Assembly: GCA_009704945.1 (NCBI GenBank)
Contig: WLDG01000001.1
Span: 1-64,000, forward strand
DNA length: 64,000 nucleotides
Reading direction: 5' to 3'
Source of the DNA: Actinomycetota bacterium
GTDB lineage: Bacteria > Actinomycetota > Actinomycetes > Actinomycetales > Microbacteriaceae
Position numbers and translations under genes: made by a program. The notes under the pieces were generated by a model. It was not told where the DNA came from and did no database searches. It saw nothing but the letters and a program-made list of their open reading frames with translations. Below are positions 32,334 through 42,668 of the stretch, in pieces (positions within the stretch are counted from its first letter, which is position 1; each line of letters opens with the position of its first letter).

Positions 32334-32408
32334 ATAGGCGCAATCTGAAACCCTGTGCCAGATTTCAGGGTAAAATAGCCAAAGACCTAAAAACAAAAGG
32401 ATTTTGAA

Positions 32409-33263
32409 TTGGCTAATCGGCGTCGAAAACTGGCTCTGGTCAGTCTTTTCTCAACTCTTGCCCTAGTTCTTGCCGGTTGCACCCCAGAGGTTCAGCGCGG
32501 GTTCCTGCCTGATTCTGCCGGAGTAACCAATCACACCGATCGAATCATTGGTCTTTGGACAACATCATGGATTGTTTTGCTTTTGGTCGGAGTCGTTGCC
32601 TGGGGCCTCATGGCTTGGGCACTAATTGTTTACCGTCGACGCAAAGGCGAAACAGGCCTTCCACCTCAACTTCGTTACAACATGCCGATCGAGGCTTTGT
32701 TTACGGCAATTCCGCTGATCCTGGTTCTAGGGTTCTTTGCCTTCACTGCTCGAGACACTGCCGCTATCGAAGCGAAAATTGAAAACCCAGATGTTCACAT
32801 CGAAGTTATTGGCAAACAGTGGAGCTGGGACTTCAACTACGTAGATGCGAATGTTTACTATTCCGGCATACAGGCTCAGTTCACAGGCACAGAAGAGAAC
32901 ATCATGGAAACTCTTCCAACTCTTTATCTGCCAGTTGGAAAATCGGTGCAAATTGATCTCTCATCACGCGATGTGATTCATAGTTTTTGGGTTGTTGAGT
33001 TTCTTTACAAGAAAGACATGTTTCCAGCCAAGACCAACCACATGTACTTCACGCCTTTGAAAGAAGGAACTTACGTTGGTAAGTGTGCGGAGCTTTGCGG
33101 GGAGTACCACTCAATGATGCTTTTCAATGTCAAGGTAGTTTCACAAGCGGAGTATGAAGCTCATCTTGCGAGCTTGGCAGCTAAGGGCAACGTGGGGCAG
33201 CTTTCCACGGAGTATGACAGAAACCAGAATCTTCCTGGTGGCGACCCAGAGATAAGAGGCTAA
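32409..33263 (+). CDS. ctaC: cytochrome c oxidase subunit II (aa3), lipoprotein
   Basis: Lipobox LAGC; CuA motif [25 protein letters not shown] start. Confidence 0.95.
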   Translation: MANRRRKLALVSLFSTLALVLAGCTPEVQRGFLPDSAGVTNHTDRIIGLWTTSWIVLLLVGVVAWGLMAWALIVYRRRKGETGLPPQLRYNMPIEALFTAIPLILVLGFFAFTARDTAAIEAKIENPDVHIEVIGKQWSWDFNYVDANVYYSGIQAQFTGTEENIMETLPTLYLPVGKSVQIDLSSRDVIHSFWVVEFLYKKDMFPAKTNHMYFTPLKEGTYVGKCAELCGEYHSMMLFNVKVVSQAEYEAHLASLAAKGNVGQLSTEYDRNQNLPGGDPEIRG

Positions 33264-33265
33264 TC

Positions 33266-34951
33266 GTGGCAACCATTACTCAAACCTCCAATCCAACTTC
33301 CTTCACTCCGAAGCGAAGCAAGGGTGAGATTCTGGTTGACTGGCTTACCACTACCGATCACAAGAAAATCGGTTACCTGTACCTCATAACCTCTTTCATT
33401 TATTTCCTGATTGCAGGAGTGATGGCTCTAGTAATCAGAGCGCAGCTAACACTTCCTGGTTTAGACATCGTTGCAACCAAAGAACAGTACAACCAGCTGT
33501 TTACGATGCACGGAACCATCATGCTCTTGATGTTTGCAACGCCGCTTTTTGCTGGCTTTGCGAACGTGCTAATGCCTGTTCAGATTGGGGCACCTGACGT
33601 TGCTTTCCCGAGACTAAACGCAATCGCATATTGGTTCTTCAACTTTGGTTCCTTTATCGCCGTATCGGGCTTCTTTACGCCACAAGGTGCAGCATCTTTT
33701 GGTTGGTTTGCTTATGCGCCGCTTTCCAACACAACATTCTCGCCTGGCATCGGAGGAGACCTATGGGTGTTTGGATTGGCGCTTAGCGGTTTTGGAACAA
33801 TTCTTGGCGGTGTTAACTTCATCACAACAATCATCACCATGCGTGCACCAGGTATGACGATGTGGAGAATGCCAATCTTCACTTGGAACACTCTTGTCAC
33901 TTCAATTTTGGTGATCATGTGCTTCCCGCCTCTTGCTGCAGCACTGTTTGCCTTGGGGGCTGACCGACGATTCGGTGCCCACATTTTTGATCCGGAAAAC
34001 GGTGGCGCGATGCTGTGGCAACACCTGTTCTGGTTCTTCGGTCATCCAGAGGTATACATTTTGGCGCTGCCGTTCTTTGGAATCGTCTCGGAGATATTCC
34101 CGGTTTTTAGTCGCAAGCCGATCTTTGGTTACAAGACGTTGGTCTACGCGACTATCGCGATTGCTGCTCTTTCCATGACCGTGTGGGCTCACCACATGTA
34201 TGTCACTGGCCAGGTACTTCTTCCATTCTTTGCTTTCACAACAATGTTGATTGCAGTTCCAACCGGAGTGAAGATATTCAACTGGATTGGAACAATGTGG
34301 CGAGGGTCAATTACCTTCGAAACACCAATGGTTTTTGCTCTTGGCTTCCTAGTCAGCTTTGTATTCGGTGGACTAACTGGAGTAATCCTTGCTTCACCTG
34401 CACTTGATTTCCACCTCTCTGACACTTACTTCGTGGTGGCTCACTTCCACTACGTGGTGTTCGGAACCGTGGTGTTTGCGATGTTCGCAGGCTTCTACTT
34501 CTGGTGGCCAAAGTTCACCGGCAAGATGCTGAATGAGCGTCTTGGGCACATCCACTTCTGGATTCTCTTCATCGGCTTCCACACAACCTTCCTAGTTCAA
34601 CACTGGCTGGGAGTAATGGGTATGCCAAGACGTTATGCAACATACCTCCCCGAGGATGGCTTCACTGAGTTGAACATCATTTCGACACTCGGAGCTGTTC
34701 TGTTGGCGGTATCCATGATTCCGTTCTTCTGGAATGTTTGGATTACCTACCGCCACGGAGTGAAGGTTGAACTGAAAGACCCTTGGGGCTATGGAAGATC
34801 ACTGGAATGGGCTACCGAGTCTCCGTTCCCGCGACACAACTTCCACTCGATTCCGAGAATTAGATCTGAGTCGCCTGCTTTCGACTTAAACCACCCAGAG
34901 TATGCGGCTCCAGAGGCTAAGGCTGCCTACCGTGAAGAGGGCAGAGTCTAA
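33266..34951 (+). CDS. ctaD: cytochrome c oxidase subunit I
   Basis: [10 protein letters not shown]-type start, [59 protein letters not shown]. Confidence 0.98.
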   Translation: MATITQTSNPTSFTPKRSKGEILVDWLTTTDHKKIGYLYLITSFIYFLIAGVMALVIRAQLTLPGLDIVATKEQYNQLFTMHGTIMLLMFATPLFAGFANVLMPVQIGAPDVAFPRLNAIAYWFFNFGSFIAVSGFFTPQGAASFGWFAYAPLSNTTFSPGIGGDLWVFGLALSGFGTILGGVNFITTIITMRAPGMTMWRMPIFTWNTLVTSILVIMCFPPLAAALFALGADRRFGAHIFDPENGGAMLWQHLFWFFGHPEVYILALPFFGIVSEIFPVFSRKPIFGYKTLVYATIAIAALSMTVWAHHMYVTGQVLLPFFAFTTMLIAVPTGVKIFNWIGTMWRGSITFETPMVFALGFLVSFVFGGLTGVILASPALDFHLSDTYFVVAHFHYVVFGTVVFAMFAGFYFWWPKFTGKMLNERLGHIHFWILFIGFHTTFLVQHWLGVMGMPRRYATYLPEDGFTELNIISTLGAVLLAVSMIPFFWNVWITYRHGVKVELKDPWGYGRSLEWATESPFPRHNFHSIPRIRSESPAFDLNHPEYAAPEAKAAYREEGRV

Positions 34952-35364
34952 TGAGGACAAACATTGTCATTCTGCTTGTAATGGCTGCGTACTTCACAGT
35001 TGCTGACATTGCCTATGCGATTTGGACCTACCTAGATACTGGTGTTGTGGAGCCGATTGGAACAGCTGCCATGGCTCTACTGGTTGTTCTTTCTATCTTT
35101 ATTGCCTTCTATCTCTATAGCGGCATGCGCAGAACAGCAACCTTGCCGGAAGATCGTGACGACGCAAACATCGAGGACGATGCCGGAGAGATCGGCTTCT
35201 TTAGTCCTTGGTCATGGTGGCCGTTTATGATTGGCGCCTCCTCAGCAGTGGCCTTTGCTGGCTTAGCTGTTGGCTGGTGGCTCTTTATTGTCGCTGTTCC
35301 GTTTGCCCTCGTCGGCGTGGTTGGTTTCGTGTTTGAATACGACCGACTCGCTCACGCTCACTAA
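34951..35364 (+). CDS. ctaF: cytochrome c oxidase subunit IV (actinobacterial)
   Basis: 137 aa with four TM helices directly after ctaD; EIGFFSPWSWWPFMIG motif. Confidence 0.93.
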   Translation: MRTNIVILLVMAAYFTVADIAYAIWTYLDTGVVEPIGTAAMALLVVLSIFIAFYLYSGMRRTATLPEDRDDANIEDDAGEIGFFSPWSWWPFMIGASSAVAFAGLAVGWWLFIVAVPFALVGVVGFVFEYDRLAHAH

Positions 35365-35438
35365 TCCCAACATTTTCACAGTATTTGGTGTTAGTCTTCT
35401 GTGCTGCCCATTGGGCTAGAACATAGAAAACTAAACAA

Positions 35439-35806
35439 GGGGATGATCGGTTTCGACACTGCAAAGCTTGCGGGAAAGAAGCGGGTCGAGGATGCACAGT
35501 TATCTCGTAAACGCTCTGTGTAACTTATAGGTGCCAATACAAAGCGCGCCGATTTCGCCCTAGCTGCTTAAGCTAGCCCCGAAATCCGTCTGCCTGGGTT
35601 TGATTTCGTCCCAGTAACAGGCGTCATCTAGAAATCTTGCTTCTCTGGTTGGTTGGTGGCCAGAGCGGGACACTTTCACTAACTGGGCTGGTCGGCGTAG
35701 TTGCTCTCGACAAATTCCGCAGCCGAGTAGAACGCCCTAGAGAGCTACACCCGTAGAAGAGTCTCGTTCTCTGCTGTGGACCCGGGTTCAATTCCCGGCA
35801 TCTCCA
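35439..35806 (+). ncRNA. ssrA: transfer-messenger RNA (tmRNA); tag ANTKRADFALAA* at 35533-35571
   Basis: 5' GGGGATGATCGGTTTCGACA, 3' GGACCCGGGTTCAATTCCCGGCATCTCCA; acceptor GGGGA/TCTCC pairing; in-frame tag GCC AAT ACA AAG CGC GCC GAT TTC GCC CTA GCT GCT TAA. Confidence 0.97.
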
Positions 35807-35811
35807 CAAAT

Positions 35812-35850
35812 AAATAAGGCCCCAGGTTCCCCTGAGGCCTTATTTGCTTT
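35812..35850. terminator. bidirectional rho-independent terminator between ssrA and qcrB
   Basis: AAATAAGGCCcCAGG-ttcc-CCTGaGGCCTTATTT, T-rich on both strands. Confidence 0.88.
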
Positions 35851-35856
35851 AACTAT

Positions 35857-37503
35857 TTATCGCTTGCTCTTCAGCGCCTTTGGCTTGCGCTTAGGCTGCT
35901 CCTCAATGGCAGGGGAGTGGTCAGCGTGAGCGATTTCGTATTCCGCCTTTGAAACTGGAGCAATCCTGTCCTCAAAGTAAATACGGGAAAGCACTGCGCG
36001 AATCTTTGTGCCAATTGTGATCTTGCCGTCCTTGTTAGGGCGAGGCATGATCGGCTCATAGTCCTTGAAGTCAACGAGTTTCCATAGTTCGTACTTGTCA
36101 ACTGGTTCATGGACTTCAATGTATTCACCGTGCGGCAAGCGAACTACTCGACCTGTCTCTCGTCCGTGCAGCACAATCTCACGATCCTTGCGTTGCAGGG
36201 CCAGACAGGTTCTCTTGGTGATCCAATAGGCCATGACTGGACCAAGAATCAACAGGATCTGCATTGCCACTAGGACGTGGTTTAGCGACATCTGGAAGAA
36301 GATTGCAATGAGGTCTGTCGATGCAGCAGCCCACAGAATCGCATAGAAGACAACACCTGCAGCACCAATTGCGGTCCTAGTCGGGGCGTTGCGTGGACGG
36401 TCAAGCACGTGGTGCTCTCTCTTGTCGCCAGTCACCCAAGCTTCGATGAAGGGGTAAGCGGCAACTAATGCCAAGAACACCAATGACACGATAATTGGCA
36501 GCATCACACCCATCGGAATTACATATCCAAAAATTGCAATGTCAAGGTGGCCAGGAGCCAATCGAAGAGCTCCATCGAGCCAACCGATGTACCAGTCAGG
36601 CTGAGTACCTGCTGAAACAGGGGATGGGTCATACGGCCCATAGTTCCAAATCGGGTTGATCGTGAAAGTAGCGGAGATTGCCGCAATCACACCAAATACC
36701 AAGAAGAAGAATCCGCCTGCCTTGGCAACGTAAACAGGCATTAGCGGGTAGCCAACTACGTTGGCGTCGCTGCGACCAGGCCCTGGATAGTGGGTGTGCT
36801 TGTGAACAATCACCATCATCAGGTGGAAGGCCAACAGAGCAATGATTAGTGCGGGGATAATCATGATGTGCAAGCTGTAAAGACGCGCGATTACTTCTGT
36901 TCCGGGGAACTCTCCGCCAAACAAGCCAGAGGAAATCGCCGGACCAATTACTGGCACGCCCTTGATCATTCCATCAATAATTCTCAAACCGTTACCTGAT
37001 AGCAGGTCGTCTGGCAGGGAGTAGCCGGTGAAGCCAGCTGCCATACCAAGGATGAATAGCAAGAATCCAACAACCCAGTTCAGCTCTCTTGGCTTGCGGA
37101 ATGCTCCGGTGAAAAACACTCGCAGCATGTGAAGACCAGCGGCGGCCATGAAAACTAGAGCCGCCCAGTGATGGATCTGTCGCATGAGCAAACCACCACG
37201 GATGTCAAAGCTGATGTCAAGAGACGATGCATAAGCAACTGTCATCTCAGCGCCCTTGAGAGGTGCGTAGCTTCCGTCGTAGTAGGTGTGAGCCATCGAG
37301 GGCTGGAAGAAGAATGTTAGAAATGTTCCAGAGATGATCAGAATCACAAAGGAATACATCGCGACTTCACCGAGCATGAAGCTCCAGTGATCAGGGAAGA
37401 CCTTGCGACCGAAGTTCTTTAGAACAGTGCCGACGGTCAGGCGCTCGTCAATGTAATTGGCTGCTTTACCTAGGGCTGTCTTTGGCTCAGTAGTAGAACT
37501 CAT
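35857..37503 (-). CDS. qcrB: cytochrome bc1 complex cytochrome b subunit
   Basis: HWAALVFMAAAGLHMLRVFFTGAFRKPRELNWVVG; paired His TM segments. Confidence 0.97.
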   Translation of the reverse strand: MSSTTEPKTALGKAANYIDERLTVGTVLKNFGRKVFPDHWSFMLGEVAMYSFVILIISGTFLTFFFQPSMAHTYYDGSYAPLKGAEMTVAYASSLDISFDIRGGLLMRQIHHWAALVFMAAAGLHMLRVFFTGAFRKPRELNWVVGFLLFILGMAAGFTGYSLPDDLLSGNGLRIIDGMIKGVPVIGPAISSGLFGGEFPGTEVIARLYSLHIMIIPALIIALLAFHLMMVIVHKHTHYPGPGRSDANVVGYPLMPVYVAKAGGFFFLVFGVIAAISATFTINPIWNYGPYDPSPVSAGTQPDWYIGWLDGALRLAPGHLDIAIFGYVIPMGVMLPIIVSLVFLALVAAYPFIEAWVTGDKREHHVLDRPRNAPTRTAIGAAGVVFYAILWAAASTDLIAIFFQMSLNHVLVAMQILLILGPVMAYWITKRTCLALQRKDREIVLHGRETGRVVRLPHGEYIEVHEPVDKYELWKLVDFKDYEPIMPRPNKDGKITIGTKIRAVLSRIYFEDRIAPVSKAEYEIAHADHSPAIEEQPKRKPKALKSKR

Positions 37504-37506
37504 TTT

Positions 37507-38523
37507 CTATTTCCTCATGTCCCAGAACGAAGGGCCAACTGGCTCAAGGAAGTCGCTTTGAGCAACTAGATATCCCTCATCATCAACTGTGATTGGCAGC
37601 TGGGGGAGAGGGCGAGCAGCAGGACCGAATATAACCTTGCAGTGGTCTGCCAGGTCAAAGGTTGACTGGTGGCAAGGGCAAAGCAGGTGATGCGTGTGCT
37701 GCTCATAAAGTGCAACTGGGCAGCCCACGTGGGTGCAGATCTTGGAGTAAGCAACGATTCCGTCGTAACTCCAAGAAGCCTTGGCTGGATCCTCTTTGAG
37801 ATCGCCTGGATTTACTCTGACGAGCAAAACAGCAGCCTTAGCCTTTTCCTCCAGTTTGTGTTCTTCTAATTCACTAAGGCCTTCCGGAATAACGTGGAAG
37901 ACCGAGCCAATAGTGACTTCGGAAGCTTTGATTGGAATACCAGTCGGGTCTCTGGTTAAGCGAGTACCTGGTGCCCACATAGTTCTCTTCAGTGTGTCGC
38001 CAACCACTGGACCTAGGTCACCAAAAATTACAACCGCAGGGATTGGGAAGAATGCTAAAGCGCCGTATAGCGTTCTGCGAATCAACTTGCGACGACTGAA
38101 ACCAGATTCACCATCTGCGAGCTTAACAATTTCGATTGCTTGCGCTCGAGCCTCATCAGTGCTGCGAGCAGTGTGACGCTCTTCGGAAACTTCATTGTCC
38201 GGCATCAGAGTTTTTGCCCAGTGCACTGCACCAAAACCAATACCTAATAGCGACAAAGCCATGCCGATACCCATCCAGAATGTGTTGTTTCTGGTCGCAC
38301 TTAGGTCGCCTTCTACAATCGGGAATGCAAAGAATCCCCAAACTGCAATTACAGCGCCGATCATGCTGATGATGAACATTGCTGATACTTGGCGTTCAGC
38401 ATTTCGAGCGTGGTGTTCGCTCTTGTCGGTCATTCTCTCGCGGTGTGGCTCAAGACCAGGATCTGCAATTGGACGAACAATGTTTGTGGCACTGCCTGCG
38501 GTGTACTTCTCTAGATCGCTCAT
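37507..38523 (-). CDS. qcrA: cytochrome bc1 complex Rieske iron-sulfur subunit
   Basis: CTHVGCPVALYEQHTHHLLCPCHQSTFD [2Fe-2S] motif; start at MSDLEKY. Confidence 0.97.
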   Translation of the reverse strand: MSDLEKYTAGSATNIVRPIADPGLEPHRERMTDKSEHHARNAERQVSAMFIISMIGAVIAVWGFFAFPIVEGDLSATRNNTFWMGIGMALSLLGIGFGAVHWAKTLMPDNEVSEERHTARSTDEARAQAIEIVKLADGESGFSRRKLIRRTLYGALAFFPIPAVVIFGDLGPVVGDTLKRTMWAPGTRLTRDPTGIPIKASEVTIGSVFHVIPEGLSELEEHKLEEKAKAAVLLVRVNPGDLKEDPAKASWSYDGIVAYSKICTHVGCPVALYEQHTHHLLCPCHQSTFDLADHCKVIFGPAARPLPQLPITVDDEGYLVAQSDFLEPVGPSFWDMRK

Positions 38524-39308
38524 TAGTTTGCCTTTGCTCCGAGCCAAACTGTGATGGCGATGATGAAACCAATTCCAAATATCCAAGTGAAGAGACCTTC
38601 TGCCACTGGACCAATTGAACCTAGTTCGTAGCCGCCAACTGATTCAAAATCTTCTACATACTTCAAATAAGAAATGATGTCTTTTTTGTCTTCAGGAGTC
38701 AGGTTTGCATCACTGAAAACTGGCATGTTCTGCGGGCCCGTAACCATGGCTTCATAGATGTGTTTCTCCGATACGCCTTGAAGACCAGGTGCGAACTTGC
38801 CCTCAGTCAAAGCACCACCGGCGCCAACGGCGTTGTGACACATCGCGCAGTTAATTCTGAATAACTCACCACCATGGGTGACATCACCATCAGTTCGCAA
38901 AAATTCTTCTGCTGGAATTGCCGGTCCAGGTGCAAGTGATGCTACGTATGCAGCCATCGCAAGAATTTGCTCTTCAGTGAACTGGACAGGTTTTTTGTAA
39001 AGCTGTGGTCCAGATGCTTGACCGGGCATACGTCCGGTACCAACTTGGAAATCAACAGATGCTGCACCAACACCGATAACGCTTGGGCCACCAATCGCAC
39101 CCTCGCCATTGGTTCCGTGACAGCTAGCGCAGTTAGCAAGGAAAAGTTTTCTTCCTTCAGAAATTTGTTCAGGAGATCCAAACTCAGCTTGGTATGTCTG
39201 AGTTGCTGCAGCGTAACCGCCACCAGAAAGTATTAGACCAAGGAAGATCACAACTCCGAGTGCCCAAGGGCGACGACGCATTGGTTTCTGATTCAACTGA
39301 CTCTCCAT
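38523..39308 (-). CDS. qcrC: cytochrome bc1 complex diheme cytochrome c subunit
   Basis: Two CxxCH motifs (CASCH, CAMCH); C-terminal TM; start at MESQLNQ. Confidence 0.96.
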   Translation of the reverse strand: MESQLNQKPMRRRPWALGVVIFLGLILSGGGYAAATQTYQAEFGSPEQISEGRKLFLANCASCHGTNGEGAIGGPSVIGVGAASVDFQVGTGRMPGQASGPQLYKKPVQFTEEQILAMAAYVASLAPGPAIPAEEFLRTDGDVTHGGELFRINCAMCHNAVGAGGALTEGKFAPGLQGVSEKHIYEAMVTGPQNMPVFSDANLTPEDKKDIISYLKYVEDFESVGGYELGSIGPVAEGLFTWIFGIGFIIAITVWLGAKAN

Positions 39309-39310
39309 TT

Positions 39311-39931
39311 TTATTTCAACACGTAAATCACTAGGAACAAACCAATCCATACCACGTCCACGAAGTGCCAGTAGTAGGAAGTGACAATCGCGCTAGTTGC
39401 TTCGCGATGTCCAAAATTCTTAGCTGCGTATGCTCGACCGATCACAATCAAGAATGCAATTAACCCACCAGTTACGTGAAGAGCGTGAAAACCAGTCGTC
39501 AAATAAAAAGCTGAACCATAAGAGTTTGAGCTGAGGGTGATGCCCTCACTTATCAGCATCGCGTATTCCCACACCTGGCCGGATACGAAAATTGCACCGA
39601 GAATGTATGTCAGGAAGAACCACTCAACCATTCCCCATTTCACTGGAGACCAGCCCGTGCGCTTGGCTTGCATTCGTTCTGCCGCGAAAACACCAAACTG
39701 GGCAGTGAATGAAGAAGAAACCAAAATCAGAGTGTTTATAAGTGCAAACGGAACGTTAAGAATCTGAGTGTCATTAGCCCAAAGATCTGGTGCGCCTGCT
39801 CGTAGCGAGAAGTACATGGCAAACAGACCAGCGAAGAACATAACCTCGCTGCCAAGCCAAACAATGGTGCCAACGCTGGTCGCGTTGGGACGCTGAATGG
39901 TCAAAGGAGCTACTGAAGAGGGTGCGGACAT
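39311..39931 (-). CDS. ctaE: cytochrome c oxidase subunit III
   Basis: [56 protein letters not shown]. Confidence 0.97.
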   Translation of the reverse strand: MSAPSSVAPLTIQRPNATSVGTIVWLGSEVMFFAGLFAMYFSLRAGAPDLWANDTQILNVPFALINTLILVSSSFTAQFGVFAAERMQAKRTGWSPVKWGMVEWFFLTYILGAIFVSGQVWEYAMLISEGITLSSNSYGSAFYLTTGFHALHVTGGLIAFLIVIGRAYAAKNFGHREATSAIVTSYYWHFVDVVWIGLFLVIYVLK

Positions 39932-39937
39932 GACTCA

Positions 39938-39943
39938 ATTCTA
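39938..39943 (-). promoter_or_regulatory. candidate -10 (TAGAAT) for leaderless ctaE
   Basis: Minus strand TAGAAT-tgagtc-ATG, gap 6 nt. Confidence 0.55.
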
Positions 39944-40021
39944 ACTTGCAAATTTCCCTCAGATGCCCGAATTTACGCGGTTTTTACGAATCTTTATACG
40001 CAGGCACAAAATTTCAAGCAA

Positions 40022-40027
40022 TAGACT
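40022..40027 (+). promoter_or_regulatory. candidate -10 (TAGACT) for leaderless trpD
   Basis: TAGACT-tttaca-ATG, gap 6 nt. Confidence 0.55.
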
Positions 40028-40033
40028 TTTACA

Positions 40034-41098
40034 ATGAGCGCATACAGCTGGGCAAATGTTTTGAGTTTCCTGCTAGCAGGGGAGGACCTGCAAAAGGAAC
40101 AAGCCAGCTGGGCCATGCGCCAAATCATGTCGGGTGAAGCGACTCCATCACAAATCGGTGCTTTCATGTTGGCCTTGCGAGGCAAAGGTGAAACCGTTGA
40201 AGAACTCGCTGGCCTAGTCGATGTGATGCTCGAGAATTCTCTGCTGCTCGAAACCGGCAGCGATGCCATTGACATTGTGGGAACCGGGGGAGACCTCCAA
40301 GGAACAGTCAACATCAGTTCAATGGCCTCGATAGTTGCGGCCAGTTGTGGCGTTCCAGTTCTCAAGCACGGATCGCGGTCGGCTTCAGGTAAAACCGGAT
40401 CCTCAGAAATGCTGGAGGTGCTGGGGATCAGGCTTGATTTGGCCCCTCAGCAGGTCACAGAAGTCTTCAAGCGAGTAGGCATAACCTTCTTCTTCGCACC
40501 CGTTTTTCACCCCGCTATGAGGCATGTAGCCCCAATCCGAAAGGAATTAGGAGTCCCAACAACCTTCAACTTTCTAGGACCCTTGGCAAACCCTGCCCAG
40601 CCAATCGCGACGGCCTTGGGGGTAGCAAATGAAGCCATAGCCCCACTGATGGCCCAGGAAATGGCAAATCGAGGGAGAACTGCCCTGGTTTTTAGGTCAA
40701 AAGACGGCCTTGACGAGCTTTCTTCCACATCTACCAACCAAATTTGGCAGGTCAGTGGAGGCAAAGTTTCATATTGCGAACTGAATTCGACTGATTTGGG
40801 GATAGAGGGTGCTGCGATGGACCAACTCAAGGGGGGAGACGCTCAGCACAATGCCCAAGTAGCAAGCAAGCTACTAGCCGGCGATGATTTTGCAAACTCC
40901 AAACAGATTGGCGATGTAGTCGCTCTAAACGCCGCTGCAGGCCTTGTTGCATATCAGCTGGCTAAAGACCCAAACCTGTCGGAAAAATCGATTCTGGATC
41001 GCTTTCAAGGAGCTATTCAAGCGACTCAGCCGGCAATAGCCAACGGCCAGGCCCACCAAAAACTAGTGGCCTGGGCTGCGGCCACTCAGCAGTTTTAG
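40034..41098 (+). CDS. trpD: anthranilate phosphoribosyltransferase
   Basis: DIVGTGGDLQGTVNISSMASIVAASCGVPVLKHGSRSASGKTGSSEMLEVLG. Confidence 0.96.
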   Translation: MSAYSWANVLSFLLAGEDLQKEQASWAMRQIMSGEATPSQIGAFMLALRGKGETVEELAGLVDVMLENSLLLETGSDAIDIVGTGGDLQGTVNISSMASIVAASCGVPVLKHGSRSASGKTGSSEMLEVLGIRLDLAPQQVTEVFKRVGITFFFAPVFHPAMRHVAPIRKELGVPTTFNFLGPLANPAQPIATALGVANEAIAPLMAQEMANRGRTALVFRSKDGLDELSSTSTNQIWQVSGGKVSYCELNSTDLGIEGAAMDQLKGGDAQHNAQVASKLLAGDDFANSKQIGDVVALNAAAGLVAYQLAKDPNLSEKSILDRFQGAIQATQPAIANGQAHQKLVAWAAATQQF

Positions 41099-41212
41099 GC
41101 ATCTCGGCGGGGAAGGGTCCCCAAAAACTTAGTTGACATAATGTTTATTATCGGCACTCTGTCTGTACCGACAACCCTGCTCACAGAGGCCAAATCAGGT
41201 CTCCTTGATGGC

Positions 41213-41818
41213 CTACACCCTGCCATCGCGATCAGCCAGTTTGAATAGGCGCAGGCCCAGTTGGTTTAGGTAGCCAATTCCGAGGGCAAATATCAAAGTT
41301 CCTTCGCGCACTTGGCCACCCAGCAAGAAGCCAACAATAACGACCAGGACTTCAACTGAGCTTCTTGAGATCCAGAATGGGATTTTGGCCCTTTCGGCAA
41401 TTCCAAACATCAGTCCATCTCGGGGGCCTTTTCCCATGCCACAAGAGATATACATGCCGGTGGCAAATGAAATAACCACCATGCCAAGCAAGAACATTGC
41501 CACTTTGAGCGGATAGCTATCGGGCGTTGGCAGATAATAAAGAGCCAAATCTGCAAACAAACCGACCAAAATTGCGTTTGAAATAGTGCCAATTCCTGGC
41601 TTAACTTTCAATGGAATCCACAGGAGCAATACAAAAACGCTGACTACCACGGTTGAAACACCGAAGGTGAGTCCTGATTGCACGCTGATTCCCTGAGCTA
41701 GAACGTCCCACGGCGCAATTCCAATAGCTGCATCAACTGTTAGCGCGACACCAATTCCGTAAATGAACAGGCCGGCATAGAGTTTTGCCAACCGAATTAC
41801 AAAATTAGACTGAAGCAC
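41213..41818 (-). CDS. YczE/YitT-like polytopic membrane protein
   Basis: 201 aa, about 5 TM; LYAGLFIYGIGVALTVDAAIGIAPWDVLAQGIS. Confidence 0.8.
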   Translation of the reverse strand: MLQSNFVIRLAKLYAGLFIYGIGVALTVDAAIGIAPWDVLAQGISVQSGLTFGVSTVVVSVFVLLLWIPLKVKPGIGTISNAILVGLFADLALYYLPTPDSYPLKVAMFLLGMVVISFATGMYISCGMGKGPRDGLMFGIAERAKIPFWISRSSVEVLVVIVGFLLGGQVREGTLIFALGIGYLNQLGLRLFKLADRDGRV

Positions 41819-41824
41819 CGCTAA

Positions 41825-41830
41825 ATGTTA
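41825..41830 (-). promoter_or_regulatory. candidate -10 (TAACAT) for leaderless YczE-like gene
   Basis: Minus strand TAACAT-ttagcg-GTG, gap 6 nt. Confidence 0.45.
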
Positions 41831-41849
41831 CTGGGAGGAAGAGCAAACG

Positions 41850-42599
41850 GTGGTCAAACCATATTTCTCACCCCCCAAACCTAGGGTCTTTGCACATAGA
41901 GGATTGGCAGATCCGCTTGATCTCGACGAGAACACAATCGAAGCATTCGCAGCCGCGCTAGAGCACGGCGCCACACACCTCGAATCCGATACCCAAGCTA
42001 CTCGTGACGGACACGCAGTTATGTTTCACGACGCTGATCTGCGACGTGTTGCAGGAGTCGATGCAACAGTCTCTGAGCTAACCCTTAGCGAAATAAGAGA
42101 AATTCGTCTCAGCAAGGGTGGCAGGATTCCAACATTGGTAGACACTCTCTCCCACTTCCCTGCTGCATTCTTTAACCTAGACATAAAAACAAAAGCCGCT
42201 ATTGAACCAACTATTGATGCGATAGAGAAAACTCAGGCGCATACGCGAGTCCTGGTGTCATCATTTTCAAATCCAACCCGCAAAGCAGCACTCAGGAAAT
42301 TCACACAACCGGTCGCAACTAGCGCCTCGGCTTCAGTCGCAATTGCAGCTTGGGTGAGCCACAAGTGGTTGCTCGGAATAGGTTTCAACCGCATTGTCGA
42401 TGGCGTCGACGCACTACAGGTTCCGACAAATCTGGGCTTTATTAGGTTTGCCGACAAAGCGTTTATCGATCGGATTCGCAGCCAGCAAAAAGAAATCCAT
42501 TTTTGGACCATCAATGAGATCAATGAGATGCAAGAACTGCTCCAACTTGGAGCCGATGGCATTGTCACCGATCGCGTTGATCTCTTCAAAGCTGGGTAA
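41850..42599 (+). CDS. glycerophosphodiester phosphodiesterase family protein
   Basis: VFAHRGLADPLDLDENTIEAFAAALEHGATHLESDTQATRDGHAVMFHD. Confidence 0.94.
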   Translation: MVKPYFSPPKPRVFAHRGLADPLDLDENTIEAFAAALEHGATHLESDTQATRDGHAVMFHDADLRRVAGVDATVSELTLSEIREIRLSKGGRIPTLVDTLSHFPAAFFNLDIKTKAAIEPTIDAIEKTQAHTRVLVSSFSNPTRKAALRKFTQPVATSASASVAIAAWVSHKWLLGIGFNRIVDGVDALQVPTNLGFIRFADKAFIDRIRSQQKEIHFWTINEINEMQELLQLGADGIVTDRVDLFKAG

Positions 42600-42668
42600 A
42601 GCCTGAGAGTTCATTAAAAAGGGGATTTACCACTCCCCCTGATTTGTTCTCTCTCAAAAGGAGTGCAA

